Notes: generated by a model from the letters alone, not told the origin. A stretch of 64,000 nt of DNA from Kalmanozyma brasiliensis GHG001 (GCF_000497045.1 NW_015961988.1:62001-126000); one strand, 5' to 3'. Positions 1 through 11,348 are shown, counted from the stretch's first letter. A program made the numbers and translations.

Positions 1-3000
1 TCTCTGGATGCATTCGGTACTGAATGCTGAGCAGGTGCACAGCTTGAGGTGATCGTTCGAACATCCTCACAAACAGCGACTGCGAGTAGCCGAGCTTGTC
101 CGCTTCCTGCGAGATCACGGTGGGAGGCAGCTGATTAGGATCACCGACCATGATGCACTGCTTGCAACCGTAGCGGAGCGGAATGATGCTGCTCAATTCT
201 ACCGCCTGCGCAGCCTCATCGATCACCACGGTCTCAAAGTCGAATGCAACGCCACTCAGCATCTCGTGACCTGCGCCAGAAAGCGTCGTGCAGATGACAT
301 CGGCATCGCCCAAGATCTCCATCCTGGCGCGTCTCCGGTCCGCTTCTCGCTGTCGATGCTGGCTCTGCTGCTTGTCCTTGGCTTCGTCGAGCTTGGCCAT
401 GACTCCAAGCCTCTTGGCGGACAAATTGCGGATCTCGGCCTCGAGGTGGGAGACCGTAGCCTGAATACCAGCGGCTCTAGCTTCGGACAGCTCCATCTGC
501 TTTTGCTCTCGTTGCGTCTTGAGGTTGAGGATCTCTGCATGCAAGGCGCTTGGATCGGCCGAGCTGCCCCCGTTGCGGTTGTTGTCAAAGACACTGCCGC
601 CTTCCAGCCGCTGCTCGATCAGATAGTCGAGCGAGATGTCCTTGACACTGACGTTCATAGTATCTTCTCTGCCAACTCGCACGACTTTGGGGTGGAACAT
701 TTTGCCATCGGCTAGACGCATGCCGGCTCTAGCTCGTTTGGCCACCTCATCGATGGCAGCGTTACTCGGGGCGCAGAGCAAGATCTTTTTCGTGGCGCCC
801 ACCTTGCCTTGCGTCTTTCCGGCTTGCACGGACGTCGAAGGGCCCTTGCGGTTCGAGACAAAGGCGCCGATCAGCGCACAGATGGTCTTGGTCTTACCAG
901 TACCGGGCGGACCTTGGATGAGCGAAAAGCCTTCCGTGGCGAGAGAGCCCAAGATGGCGCGAGCTTGCGGCTCGTTGACCTGATAGCCTTGCATGGTCTT
1001 CTTGACCTCGTCCGCGGCAAGCGTCACTTTGGGAGCGACCCGAGCGCGGATGACGTCGCTGAACAAGTCATAGTGAGGCGCTGCCATCAGAGCTGCAAAC
1101 TCACGATGCAGAGTCGTCAATGAGAAGAGCTTCTTGAGCTCCCACTTGGATCGGTTGACCAACGCCGTACTGGCTCCTTGACGATCCTCCGACAGGCAGC
1201 ACCGCAACGTCATTTGGTGGCCTTGCGGATGACGCTTGAAGGCTTCGACCTTGGCAAGTACAATCTTGGGCTGCTTGCCCGAAATGGCGGGCGTCCTTTC
1301 CTTGAGGCGGACGATGTCGGTGTCGTTGAAAAACTCCTTGGACGGCAGCGAATCTGGCGGGATGGTGACGTTGACGTCTACGAATGCGTCGACGGTGGAT
1401 CGACCCGCTACCTCGAGGGGGATGCTGGATGCGTTGGACGATTCCGCTTCCTCTTTGGCCTGTTGGAATTGCGCCCAGCATTCGAGCAAGAGGAGAGGAC
1501 CGAGGACGGAGCCGTAGTCGTTAGCGTTGCTGAAGTGGGGCTGGATGCGTCGGTACTCAGGAGCCTTGCCAGCCATCGCTGGAGGACGATTGCCCTCGTG
1601 AGCGTAGTTCCACACCAGGATGCTTCGATGCAAAGCGGAAAAGTCAGGAGGGCTGCGTAAGATGCGCTTGCGTTCGGCATCGGCGCGTTCACGCCGAGCG
1701 CGCTCCAGATGATAGTCCTCCTTGACGACGATCTGTCGCCGCTGCGGCTGGTTGATCTTGGGCACGCGAGGCCGGTCCACCTTACCACGAAGCGCAGCCA
1801 GTCCTTTCGCCTCGCTTTCCTCGTCGCTCGAGTCGGACGAAGATGAGGATGAGCCCGTAGAATCGCTGTCAGTCGCTCCTGCTTTCCTCGCTGCTGCTGC
1901 CTTTCCTGCCTCGGTGGTCGGACCGGGCATCTTGTTGATGAGCGCACCTGTGACCGAGCTGACGGCCGCAGGTGCTTTGACGGTGACGTCGTCCTCATGG
2001 TTGCGACCCCATCGAGCATCGCCATTGCGTACATTGGCATTCTGCGGTTTCCAAGAGCGATTCGCTCCACCGAGCTCTTGTCGTAGTTGAGCCAACTTGC
2101 CTGTGCTCGCCTTTGGAAGCCTCGAGGCAGCTGATGAAGAGCCGGCAGATGGGTAGGCGCCTCGTGCCGAGGCGCCGCGATACGCATTGATCGGGGCGGA
2201 AGGCACAGACGCGGGCTGTGCTTTCGGGCGCGTAAAGTCGAGCGTGATGGGTTTCTTGGCCGTTGTCGGAGAGGAATCGTCCTTGTCGACGTCGATGATC
2301 TGGCTGGGATCCACTTTGCCAAAGCTGAGCTTGGACTGCTTGAGCTTGTTGCGGCGTCGTTGCTCTTGGCTGTTGCTGATCATACCAAAGTTGCCGACAC
2401 CCGCCCACCAGTGCGAGTTGTCGCTCTCCTCTTTCGGTCGCGTGGAAGTCGCTGCAGACGCAGACGACGTCTTGGTACTGCCAGAGGAAAATCCATCTGC
2501 GCGTTTGGTCGATGCGGCTGGCAGACCAGGAGTGGATGTGCTGGCGGTCGACTGGGTCGTCTTCACGTCCGAGGCTGCGCTGGCCGCGTCGTCATCCTCG
2601 TCACTGATCTCGATGACGCCTGCGTTTGGATCGAGGCGCACCTTCAGATCAGCAAGCTCGTCGAGGGACAAGAGCGTGTGTCGAACGGCGGCATCCTTGA
2701 TGCCCATCTGCTCGTTGATGAAGTTGAGCATCTTGGTCTTCGACTTGGCAGGGAGGTCATACTCGACACCGAATTGATCGAGCGCCTTGAGGATGAAGGA
2801 TTGCGTTTCGCGCAGGATCTCCTCGTCGTTCATGCGCAGCCAGCTTGTAGCCGATTCGATGGGCAGGGCGAGCGCATGCACCATCATCTCTTCTTCGGCT
2901 GGCTGCAGATCCTCGGCGTCTGCGTCGCCGCTGGACTTGCCTCTCCACCGAGCTGGCGCTTCGGCGGCCCTCCGCACGACGTGACGAAAGACGGCAAGGG

Positions 3001-5380
3001 CATCGACCATCTCGGTGGCAAAGATGGTGACATCTCGGAACCACGCCACCATCTCCTCTCGAGGTAAGAGTGTCGACCAAGCAGGCGTTCGTTTGAAGAT
3101 GGACGAGACACTTTCGCACATGAGACGCCAGATGGTCGGAGCCTTGAGCGCCACAGCTTGCAGGGTGGAGCGGTCTTCGATGAGAGTCCACGACGTTCCG
3201 GGACGCAAGAGACCATCGGTGCTACCGGCAAGCACATTGACGATGTCGGCGAAACTTCGCACCATCCACTTGGCCAGCTCGTTGGCCTCGATGAGGCGGC
3301 CGGTGACGTTGACAAACTGCTGGAGGTAGTCTGCGAGAGCTCGGAAGGACGAGGTATGGTTGATCTGGAACAGGATGCGGAAGCAGTCGGCTCGACTCTC
3401 GACAGTGCTGAATGCTTGACGCAGCAGATTTTGGGCAGGTCGGTAGATGTCGGGATCGGGGCAGAGATTGAGGAGCAGTAGGCTGTAGGCGTCTGCGGTG
3501 CACAGCTGCTGTACTTCGTCTTCACGAGCGAGCTCGCCGTAGTCAGCGAGTTGCTCTGCAAAGTCGGATCGACGCATCGCTCTAAAGGCACTTTGCACGC
3601 TGGCAACCGACTGTCGAACCCGCGTGAGGTACGCATCGTAGGCGGGCGTGGTGCCTTTAGAAGGCGGCTTGAGAACATGCGTCTGCAGCGATGGCTGGGT
3701 GCACACGGCGATGCGAGCGAGAGCGCCAAGGAGGATGCTGATGCCTTCGGTCGAAGTGGCGACGGATGTGACGCTGTAGACCTCCTTCCACAGCATGGCG
3801 CAGATCTCGACAGTAGGGTAGTCTTGACGTGCGATCTCTTGGTAGAAGACGTCGGGCGACACGAGCTGCTTGTTGTCGCGCTGAGCGCGTGATCGCTCTT
3901 TCGATTTGCTGTTGTTGTTATGAGAAAGAGACGAAAGCTTGGTCAAGGCACGCATGAGCGTCTTGGCGTCTCGCTCGAAAGCTTGAGCAATAAGGTCGCG
4001 CGCGGCTCGACGTGTGGCCTCGTCTGACTTGCTGTCTTTGGCCAAAGCGATCTGTGAAATGGGTGCGGCGTAGAGGTCGACCACCTGTCTGCTATTTGCC
4101 TCGTCGGAATGATTGAGGACAAGATCGATCGCCTCGGTGAAGGCGACAGCTCGGCACTCGTTGGGAACGTGGCCTTGCTGCATGCGCTCGAAGAGGAAAT
4201 TAGCAAGGCGCTTGATGGCCTCGCTGAACAGCTTGCCGCCGTGCGACTGAAGCGTGTCGAGATGCGGACGCATCCAGCCAAAGAAGAGGCCCCGTTCGCG
4301 TGGATTCGAGACGGACTGAGGCGATTCAAAGAGCGGCTTGGTGAAGTAGGGATTGTCAAGGATGCCAGAGAGAATGACGGTGGGATACTCGTCGTCCTTG
4401 TCCGAGCTGGACGCTGTGGTGGATATGCTGCTGTTCCATATGGCTGGCCCTCGCAGTTTCAGGAGGGTTGCGTACGCCCTGAGGACATCCCCGAAACGAT
4501 CGTGTCTATCATGCACGTGGCTGAGGATGGCTGCAGTGAGGTCGGCGGCCAGGCAAGGCGCTGCGTTAAGGAGAATAGAGAGAAGGGACCAGTCGGCTTC
4601 GGCGCCCTGATCCGAGTATCTCTTTTGCACGCGTCTGAGGGCCTGAGCAAAGATGCTGAGCGAGGCCGTCTCGGGAGTGAGCGGCTTAAGAAAGAGCATC
4701 GGTCTGGCAGCGAAGGAGCGGATCAAGGCATCTTGGTCGATGCAGAGCGTGAGCAGGCCAGCGGGCAGCTCCGAGAGGTTGCTGAGCTGTTCGCTCTTCC
4801 AGACAGCTTTGAGCGTGGCTTCGAGTCTCGCAGCGTTGGGCGAGGCGACCAGAGTGAGGATGGCGTAGATCTCTACGCGGCTCAGCTTGGCTAAGGAAGC
4901 ATGCTCGGCGGTTCCTTTGACTTTTTGTACGGCATCGAGGGCGAGCTGCTCTTCGACCGAGTCGAGATAAGCAAAGAATGCGTCGAGCTTGTCCGCGGGG
5001 AAGGAAGAGAGGTAGGTGGAACGAAGGTGATCTTTTGCCCTGAGGAAGCCCTTGTAGCAGTCTAAACAGTTTGAATAGACAGCTGAGGTGACGCGTGCCT
5101 TCCATCGGTCGATGTTGTCTTTGTTGCGAAAGCTGAACACACGGAGCATGCAGCTCTCGAGCTCAAAGTCGCATGGTCGCGCAGCGGAGCAGAAGATGTG
5201 CGACTGCTTTGCTTTGCCCGCGTCGAGGAAATCGCAAGCAGCCTGGAGGAGGTCCGAGAAGACGTTAACGTCGGCCTGGCTGATGCGGGTGCGATCGAGG
5301 AGGCGCTGGAGGTTGGCCGGTAGCGCTGGCGGCTGCGGCCGAGCGGCCTGCCCGCTGAGAGGGGTGGACGGAGGAGTCAT
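1..5380 (-). CDS. SEN1: SEN1-type RNA/DNA helicase (3' end beyond window)
   Basis: Superfamily 1B helicase acting in the nucleus in transcription termination, R-loop removal and processing of noncoding RNA. The frame is open from the ATG at 5380 to the left edge (about 1793 codons) without an intron, so the C-terminus is missing. Residues about 60-830 form a helical SEN1 N-terminal region. A low-complexity Ser/Asp/Glu/Lys segment follows, with an acidic Ser-rich tract near residues 1165-1185. The helicase core begins near residue 1400. Walker A (GPPGTGKT) lies at about 1490 and the DEAA box near 1720. The GDPNQLPPT motif and the QYRMHP motif lie at the very edge. The order N-terminal domain, linker, Upf1-like core is that of Sen1/senataxin and not of the shorter Upf1. 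The start is the first in-frame ATG, giving an N-terminus beginning MTPPSTPLSG. Confidence 0.95.
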   Translation of the reverse strand, partial: MTPPSTPLSGQAARPQPPALPANLQRLLDRTRISQADVNVFSDLLQAACDFLDAGKAKQSHIFCSAARPCDFELESCMLRVFSFRNKDNIDRWKARVTSAVYSNCLDCYKGFLRAKDHLRSTYLSSFPADKLDAFFAYLDSVEEQLALDAVQKVKGTAEHASLAKLSRVEIYAILTLVASPNAARLEATLKAVWKSEQLSNLSELPAGLLTLCIDQDALIRSFAARPMLFLKPLTPETASLSIFAQALRRVQKRYSDQGAEADWSLLSILLNAAPCLAADLTAAILSHVHDRHDRFGDVLRAYATLLKLRGPAIWNSSISTTASSSDKDDEYPTVILSGILDNPYFTKPLFESPQSVSNPRERGLFFGWMRPHLDTLQSHGGKLFSEAIKRLANFLFERMQQGHVPNECRAVAFTEAIDLVLNHSDEANSRQVVDLYAAPISQIALAKDSKSDEATRRAARDLIAQAFERDAKTLMRALTKLSSLSHNNNSKSKERSRAQRDNKQLVSPDVFYQEIARQDYPTVEICAMLWKEVYSVTSVATSTEGISILLGALARIAVCTQPSLQTHVLKPPSKGTTPAYDAYLTRVRQSVASVQSAFRAMRRSDFAEQLADYGELAREDEVQQLCTADAYSLLLLNLCPDPDIYRPAQNLLRQAFSTVESRADCFRILFQINHTSSFRALADYLQQFVNVTGRLIEANELAKWMVRSFADIVNVLAGSTDGLLRPGTSWTLIEDRSTLQAVALKAPTIWRLMCESVSSIFKRTPAWSTLLPREEMVAWFRDVTIFATEMVDALAVFRHVVRRAAEAPARWRGKSSGDADAEDLQPAEEEMMVHALALPIESATSWLRMNDEEILRETQSFILKALDQFGVEYDLPAKSKTKMLNFINEQMGIKDAAVRHTLLSLDELADLKVRLDPNAGVIEISDEDDDAASAASDVKTTQSTASTSTPGLPAASTKRADGFSSGSTKTSSASAATSTRPKEESDNSHWWAGVGNFGMISNSQEQRRRNKLKQSKLSFGKVDPSQIIDVDKDDSSPTTAKKPITLDFTRPKAQPASVPSAPINAYRGASARGAYPSAGSSSAASRLPKASTGKLAQLRQELGGANRSWKPQNANVRNGDARWGRNHEDDVTVKAPAAVSSVTGALINKMPGPTTEAGKAAAARKAGATDSDSTGSSSSSSDSSDEESEAKGLAALRGKVDRPRVPKINQPQRRQIVVKEDYHLERARRERADAERKRILRSPPDFSALHRSILVWNYAHEGNRPPAMAGKAPEYRRIQPHFSNANDYGSVLGPLLLLECWAQFQQAKEEAESSNASSIPLEVAGRSTVDAFVDVNVTIPPDSLPSKEFFNDTDIVRLKERTPAISGKQPKIVLAKVEAFKRHPQGHQMTLRCCLSEDRQGASTALVNRSKWELKKLFSLTTLHREFAALMAAPHYDLFSDVIRARVAPKVTLAADEVKKTMQGYQVNEPQARAILGSLATEGFSLIQGPPGTGKTKTICALIGAFVSNRKGPSTSVQAGKTQGKVGATKKILLCAPSNAAIDEVAKRARAGMRLADGKMFHPKVVRVGREDTMNVSVKDISLDYLIEQRLEGGSVFDNNRNGGSSADPSALHAEILNLKTQREQKQMELSEARAAGIQATVSHLEAEIRNLSAKRLGVMAKLDEAKDKQQSQHRQREADRRRARMEILGDADVICTTLSGAGHEMLSGVAFDFETVVIDEAAQAVELSSIIPLRYGCKQCIMVGDPNQLPPTVISQEADKLGYSQSLFVRMFERSPQAVHLLSIQYRMHPE

Positions 5381-8300
5381 CTGAGTGATGAGAGCGACAT
5401 GGTGGTCAACGGGATCGGGAAGGTGCGATGATGCTTGTATAAGAGAAGAGGGCTAGCTGGAAGATGCTGATATCGTCGGCATTGGAAGCTTGCGAATGAA
5501 GAGACGAGGCTGCGAATGATAAGCTGGAACAACGCTTTGTGAGCGAGTGCGATGCGATGCCTCGACGAGAAGCGGGAGAACGAGTGGATGCGGAATGGAA
5601 TGCGGGATGCTGGCGCTGGGTCTAGAATGCTTTGTGCTGTCCGAGATGATGGTGAAAGGGTCAGATTGCTGCCAGTGCTCAGTCGGTCGATGAGCGATGC
5701 TGCTGAGTCGATAAGTGTGCGGATAGAGTATGTGCGTGTGACTGCTGAAGAGTGTGATGGACGGGTGCTTCCGATGATGGACACCTTAGCAAAGTGTGCT
5801 TCTTCCGCAGCAGCTGAGCCAGAATTTTTAGAGCTGGCCAGGCCTCTCCGTATGTGACAAAATGAGAAAGTTGGGCGTGCGTGTGACTTAAGAGAGGAGG
5901 AGCGAATTGCAACTGCAGGCCAGTCAAAAAGTCTTACACACGCCTTGGCCAATTTACGCGTCAGTCGGTCCCAACTCCACTTTTCCAGACAAAGCTCACC
6001 GAAGCACGCGACGAGGGCGTCAGCCACGAAATTCTGAAGTTGTTACATCTTCGCGTTTCAAGCTGCTCCGATCCCCGATTGAGATGGAGGATCTGTTTGA
6101 TTGTGCGGGCCTTGAATCGACAAGTGGCTCTCTCTGTCGGCGACAACGATCAGCCTCTGATGGCCAACGCGAGCCTGGGTGTATCGGCTTATCTTCTCGA
6201 GCCAGAAGATTCTCCGTATGGATCGAGCTCGACCGCTCCGTTGCTCCATCTGCCAGCCTCGACAGCGATCGAGGAAGGTCGTTGAGGCGATACGAGCCCG
6301 TCTGCTGACCGATCCACCGACAGCTACCTTGACACGATCCCACGGGGGATGCAGATTGGGACGCCACACTCGAGCTTGAGCGTGTGCCACAAGTCTGGGA
6401 TCGTGCGGTCCTCCTTCGACTGAGGCCGTGGGGAAGAATCTGCATCCGGACACTCTGCGAACTCGGACAGGAGCTCGCTTTCTCTCCCAACCCTGCACAG
6501 TTTGATAGTGTATCGCCGACGCCGGTGTCTCCGCCTAGGGGAGGCTCTGCCTTTCCAAGACGCCGGCTCAGAGTCCGACAGGCAAAATAAGAGTAAGCTA
6601 GACAGGTGACGACGTACTGTATGCTTGGGCCATTCTCGGTGCCTCGTCGCGCCCTACTAAGCCCTCTTTCGACGTCTGTTCTCTGCTGATATCTCGCTTG
6701 CCTTGCCGAGAAGCGGAAAAGAAAGAAGAGGCTCAGAACCAGGCGGGAAGAAACAGATGAAATTTCCGACCAGGCAGTGACTTTGTGAGGCGTCGATTCC
6801 ACATTCCGCTGCCAATTCACGTCGACCCTTCCGGTCTCTTGTTTGGATGCGGCTGCTTGTTCCGTCGGACTATTGATACCAGCATTCGGTCTGAGCTGAG
6901 AGGCATGTGAACCAACAGCGACCACCGCCATACGAGAATCGAGCGAGCGAGCATCGCTTTCACTTTGATAGCCTCCTGATAACGAGATTTCGCAACAGAT
7001 GGATTCTTTATTATATTGAAAATGCATCACAAAAAAGCAACACCAAAAAATTAACGAGAAAAATAAAAGAAGCAACGTGAAACCTGCAAAGGATCGACAT
7101 CGGAAGTCCAAGGTCAATTCGCCAGTGGTACTCGCACCCTCGATGATGATTTGGTCCAAAGCGAATCAGTCGATCGGCATGCCGACACGGTCAAGCCCAT
7201 CAGCGACTTCCGTTGAGATGATGCGATCGCAAAGCTCTGTGTGCTAGACCTGGCCACATCTCTGCCGGAAGGTTCCGTCCGATGGCAGAGCAGCCGCCAC
7301 CGGCTACTTGTTCCGTAGGCAAAGCTGTCACATGGGCCTCTGCTTGCGAAAAGCCGAGGCGAGTCAGGGACCAACAGGCGTGCCGTGCAAATAGCCGCAC
7401 AGAGGGAAAAGTGCGAAAATCAGGGCCCACTTTGGCCAGGTGGAGCGAAAATAGCCGCGCCCATTCTTTTTTTTCGGTTGCCATCATGACGATCTTGCAG
7501 GGGAGACAGAGATGCAGCGGCTCGAAAATGTCTCAAATTAATTTGATTTCTTACGGCTCTGCAAGAGAGAAACAAATTGGTACGGCCAAAGAATTCGGGT
7601 TTGACGGCGTGCATGTGCAGTGCAATCCCTGTCTTTCTCTTGACAGCGGATATCGGCACCGTCATCCTTATCCCTCACCCGCACCGACGAGCACGAGCAC
7701 GCGCACAAGGCGAAAGCGGCGGCGAAGGAGGGCAATATGGCTATGAAACATATCGAGGCCGCGCTTTGTTTGTTCGCTGTTTCGAACTCATCTGTATTGG
7801 TGGGGACAGCCGCTCTCGGCCCTCGTTCAGAGCTGATACCACGGCGTCCTCGCCGCAAGGGCTCTCACACCGGTTCTGTCGCTTGCAACCGTGAGTGAAA
7901 ATAAGGCTTGAGCTTGTGCGATACAGTTTGACCCGCGCGGGGTGTCCACCTTTGGGCGGTACAGTCCACAGGAAGCGGGCGTTGCGAGGTCTCGGATATG
8001 CCTATTGTCGCCTTGCTCAGCTGCTCGCAGTCACATTGAGTGGGCGTGGGAGGTGAAATGAGCGAGGGTGTGACTGTGCCGAAGGCTTCCACTCGCCCCT
8101 GCTTTCGGCTATCTGTCAAGAGTGTGACGACAAACAAAAGTCTTTGCTCGTGGCTCAGCTTGGTGCCCCCTCCTCCTTCCCTCGCACAGCTTCATCGGCA
8201 TACTTATTCACCCTTGGTCTCGCTCCCCTTCCTTGCACGCCCCGCGTACCTTCATTTCACGCTTGCTTCCCTCGTCACTGCTTCATCTCTTTGCCTTCCC

Positions 8301-8443
8301 TTCCACTACCATTAGCATCATCCTAAGCAACAGCATCAGCATCACCGTAATCCTCAGCACCAGCACCATCACTCGCATCAAGCAGACTATACCATTCGCA
8401 TCCCGGTCCCGCAGTAGAATCAGCCCTCCAACTCAACTCAATC
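5381..8443. other. 3.1-kb intergenic region, no supported gene
   Basis: Divergent spacer between SEN1 (minus) and the IDO-like gene (plus). Open frames here are Ser/Arg-rich, overlap on both strands and resemble no family I know. The longest (6020-7159, minus) starts at a non-ATG codon. An AT-rich patch at about 6990-7085 stands out from the GC-rich surroundings. About 8160-8330 is strongly pyrimidine-rich, as expected for a fungal promoter or 5' leader, and is followed by CAGCA/CATCA-type simple repeats just before the ATG at 8444. Confidence 0.5.
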
Positions 8444-10075
8444 ATGGCGCGACCACTCGCCTCCAGTAGCCGCAGCTCGTCGGCTTCCTCGCTAGCTGCA
8501 ATCGAGACCCCCGACTTTCTCTCGCGTCACACCTCTCAGATCTCCTCCTCAGCCACCTCGATCCTTGATGAGCCCATCAGCTACACCGTAGATCTCGCTC
8601 CTAAGCTCTCGTCCGCACTCTCCACCTGTCTTTCGTCCACGCTCGACGAGATGATTCGCACAGAAGGCGGTGGAAGCTGGCCACCAAGACCAACCTATCG
8701 CGACTCGTGGCCTCACTGCCTTCACATCTACGACCGCGTCGCCAGGCAAGCGCCGCCACGCTTCGTCACTCCACAGCTCCGACCCAACTACACAGACTCT
8801 GAGCTCCGGCAACGCATCGACGAGAATCGACTCTGGCTCGAGCAGTCCTTGTCGTCTGCCGACGTGCAACAAGTCATGGCCACTCTCCCCGAGCTCGATG
8901 TCAATGCTCGACTCGGCTTCCTCGCCTGCACAGCATACCTCATCCACCTCTATCGATGGGGCACACTACCTGTTGTCGCCATGGCGCAAGATGAGAAGAG
9001 CATCGCCTTCCCCGACTCGATCCAGACTCCCTTCCGCTGGCTCAATGACTTTTACGGCATCGAGTCGAGCGGCGGCTGTCTCTACTCCATGACCCTGGTC
9101 AACGTCGTTTCTCACGGCGGTGACGACCTCGAACTGGTCTACTCCAACATGCGCCACATGCCCTACCCGTCTGTTGTGGATGCAGAACGATACAACGCCT
9201 TTGTCTTTTATCAGATGGAGCGCCTCTCACTCGATCTGTACCATTCTATCGCGCAGTGCCAGACATTGATGGCGCAGGGTCAAGAGCAACAAGCCGCCGA
9301 TGCGCTCAAGCAGGGTCACGTCGCCCTCCGAGCCGCCTTCCGTCACTTTTTCGACACGCTCAAGGAGGAAAAGATCCGAAAGAGCGTCTGGATGTCGCAC
9401 GCCCAAGGTTTCCACGGTTGGGGCGTCGACGACTTTGACGGTGTTTCCGGCGATCACTCGCTGCTCATCAGGACGTTGGACGCCTTCCTCGACATTCCTC
9501 TGCGCACAGAGCCTGGCTGCCCCTTTGCTACAGCTCAGGTGCCTGTCAAGTCGTGGGATGCGCTTTGCCCTGTAAGCGGCGCGAGTGCTTCTACCCTTGC
9601 CGCTCCCGTCCTAGTCCCGACCGCGGCCCCTGGTCTTGTTGGTCGATTCTACAACTGGATGTGGCCAACCTCTCCAAAAGCAGAGACCAAGCTGGCCACC
9701 GTGCCCTGCGTTGGAAAGAAGCAGATGAAGGAGATCCGATTCAGCGAAGTGCCCTACTCGAACGAATATCTCCCTCGTGGTCAGGTCAAGTGGATCCGAG
9801 CCGTACGCGAGGCTCGCTTGCGCACACTAGCATCTACTACACCGAACTCGCCCGTGGCGCTCGAGATGAACGAGATGCTCAAGACGTTCAAGCTCTGGAG
9901 GATGGGCCACACGCGCAAGGCGGTCTACTACGAAGACCTCGAGCTTCCCGAGAGGAAACCCATGACGGCGTCGGGTGGTGTGGGGGGTGGTGTGGCTCAG
10001 GAGGACGAAGGGCTGGCGCAGATGATGGAGAAGCTCGAGGCGAGGTTGAGGGCGCGCATCGCCGCCACCAAGTGA
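8444..10075 (+). CDS. Indoleamine 2,3-dioxygenase-like protein, probable non-canonical heme site
   Basis: 543 aa, single exon, with ATG in good context (atcATGg). Remote but ordered similarity to indoleamine 2,3-dioxygenase (IDO; yeast Bna2) can be followed along the chain. A helical block around residue 155 (ARLGFLACTAYLIHLYRWG) fits the IDO segment before the distal pocket. The block near 335 (GVSGDHSLLIRTLDAFLDI) fits the IDO GGSxAQSS...LD..LGI signature. The C-terminal block (MLKTFKLWRMGHTRKAVYY) fits the last IDO helix. In IDO the proximal heme ligand is the His of MPPxHR/MPRExHR. The aligned stretch here is YLPRGQVKW, with Gln447 in the His place, and the IDO active-site Arg segment (RPFLxGW) reads AQGFHGW. 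Canonical tryptophan dioxygenase activity is therefore doubtful. The fold assignment is an inference; a PrnB-like or other IDO-superfamily role is possible. Confidence 0.65.
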   Translation: MARPLASSSRSSSASSLAAIETPDFLSRHTSQISSSATSILDEPISYTVDLAPKLSSALSTCLSSTLDEMIRTEGGGSWPPRPTYRDSWPHCLHIYDRVARQAPPRFVTPQLRPNYTDSELRQRIDENRLWLEQSLSSADVQQVMATLPELDVNARLGFLACTAYLIHLYRWGTLPVVAMAQDEKSIAFPDSIQTPFRWLNDFYGIESSGGCLYSMTLVNVVSHGGDDLELVYSNMRHMPYPSVVDAERYNAFVFYQMERLSLDLYHSIAQCQTLMAQGQEQQAADALKQGHVALRAAFRHFFDTLKEEKIRKSVWMSHAQGFHGWGVDDFDGVSGDHSLLIRTLDAFLDIPLRTEPGCPFATAQVPVKSWDALCPVSGASASTLAAPVLVPTAAPGLVGRFYNWMWPTSPKAETKLATVPCVGKKQMKEIRFSEVPYSNEYLPRGQVKWIRAVREARLRTLASTTPNSPVALEMNEMLKTFKLWRMGHTRKAVYYEDLELPERKPMTASGGVGGGVAQEDEGLAQMMEKLEARLRARIAATK

Positions 10076-11348
10076 GCTGTCTCGTGGTTTTCACTTGGAC
10101 ACTTTGGAACGCATCTTTGTCTTGCTACCGGCCTTTTAATGCATCGCATCATCTTTCACATCTTGAGTTTCGCCTTGAATTATCCCGGCCGAGCCCTTCT
10201 TCGCAGACGGAAGCAACGACGATGCGAGAACCTTGTCGCCACCTTGTTGAAGCACGAGCTGAAGAGCACGTTGATGACCCGCAGCACCGTACGCAAAGGT
10301 TCCCGGCGGTCACGTTGATGCTACCAATGCGAACACGGACATAGCTCGGGCCTTTTGTTCACCTCGTGTACCTGAGTTTGCCGATGCGAGCCGACAAAGC
10401 TGCGGTAGTGGATGCGATGAGGCAGGTACACGAAGGGATCAGTCGAAAATTCGCCGGCGAGTGAGGATGGACGACGATGGCTGCACGTGCAGCAACGTTG
10501 CGGCCTGAGTGGCAAGGGTGTTTGCGGCAGATGGAATCTTCGAAACGCTGCCGCCGGGTCGCGCTCTGTTTTTTTTTTGACACTCCGATCATGCCGAAAG
10601 CTGCCTGCCTCGCCACTTGGACCGTTCATACCTTCATACACTCACTGGACCATATGGTCGTAGAAATCTGATCAGCCTGTTCTGGTCCACGTTCGCCCTA
10701 AACTACCGACAATGCACCGAAGCTCAAAGATTCCCAACCAAGGTTGACCGATGGAAATCACATCCTCGAACGCCAAAGCCTGCTTGGTACCACCACCCTC
10801 GCCGTATACCTATACGCATAGACGAAAGGTAGCGCGGAACGAACACAAATGATCTTGGAGCAGCTCCATTCGGCATGCACCTGGCAAAACGTGCACTCTC
10901 TTGCCTGGGCGCGAGCGCTCGAGTTGATACAGCCTGCATACACGTGCCAAACTCGACAGGCGAGAGCGGCAGCTTTGAATTTTTGCCCCTCTCGCTTAGA
11001 GCGTCCAAACTGGCTCGCTTAGGCGCCATTTGCGGCACAATTGCCGTCGGTCCCTGCAGCCGCTGCCACCACCCGAGGGTCAAGGCGGGGCAAGTTGCAG
11101 GGTCGGTGCAGGACCGTCCGAGCGCCATGCCGGTAAGATGCCCACGCGAGGGCAAGACACGCTAGTCCACGCTCAGGACGCTTTTCGGAGCTGTCATTCA
11201 CTGGCCCTGCATCCTCGTCGAGTACCTTCGACGATGGAAGTGAAAGTATAAAGACGTCGGGTCTGCCATCCCTTGTGACCACCTACTCGCCATCACACCC
11301 TCACTCTTCCACCGCAATCAACACTCTACTCGAGCTCTCCGCGCCAAC
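10076..11348. other. Intergenic region, upstream of transporter gene
   Basis: No coding frame that I can support. It holds the 3' region of the IDO-like gene and the promoter of the Git1-like transporter. A perfect 12-bp palindrome (gaccatatggtc) lies at 10648-10659, and a run of T at about 10568-10578. Confidence 0.5.
11247..11253 (+). promoter_or_regulatory. Candidate TATA box of the Git1-like gene
   Basis: TATAAAG, 96 nt upstream of the ATG at 11349, in otherwise GC-rich sequence. The position suits a TATA-type, regulated promoter; phosphate or inositol-phosphate transporters are often regulated by nutrient supply. Seen only as a motif. Confidence 0.4.

Noticed and set aside
6020..7159. 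379-codon open frame on minus in the SEN1/IDO-like spacer
   Set aside because: Starts at a non-ATG codon, Ser/Arg-rich throughout, no domain, crosses the AT-rich island; typical of chance frames in GC-rich DNA.
10648..10659. Perfect palindrome gaccatatggtc
   Set aside because: A single 12-bp palindrome is expected by chance at this scale; no second copy seen near the promoter.
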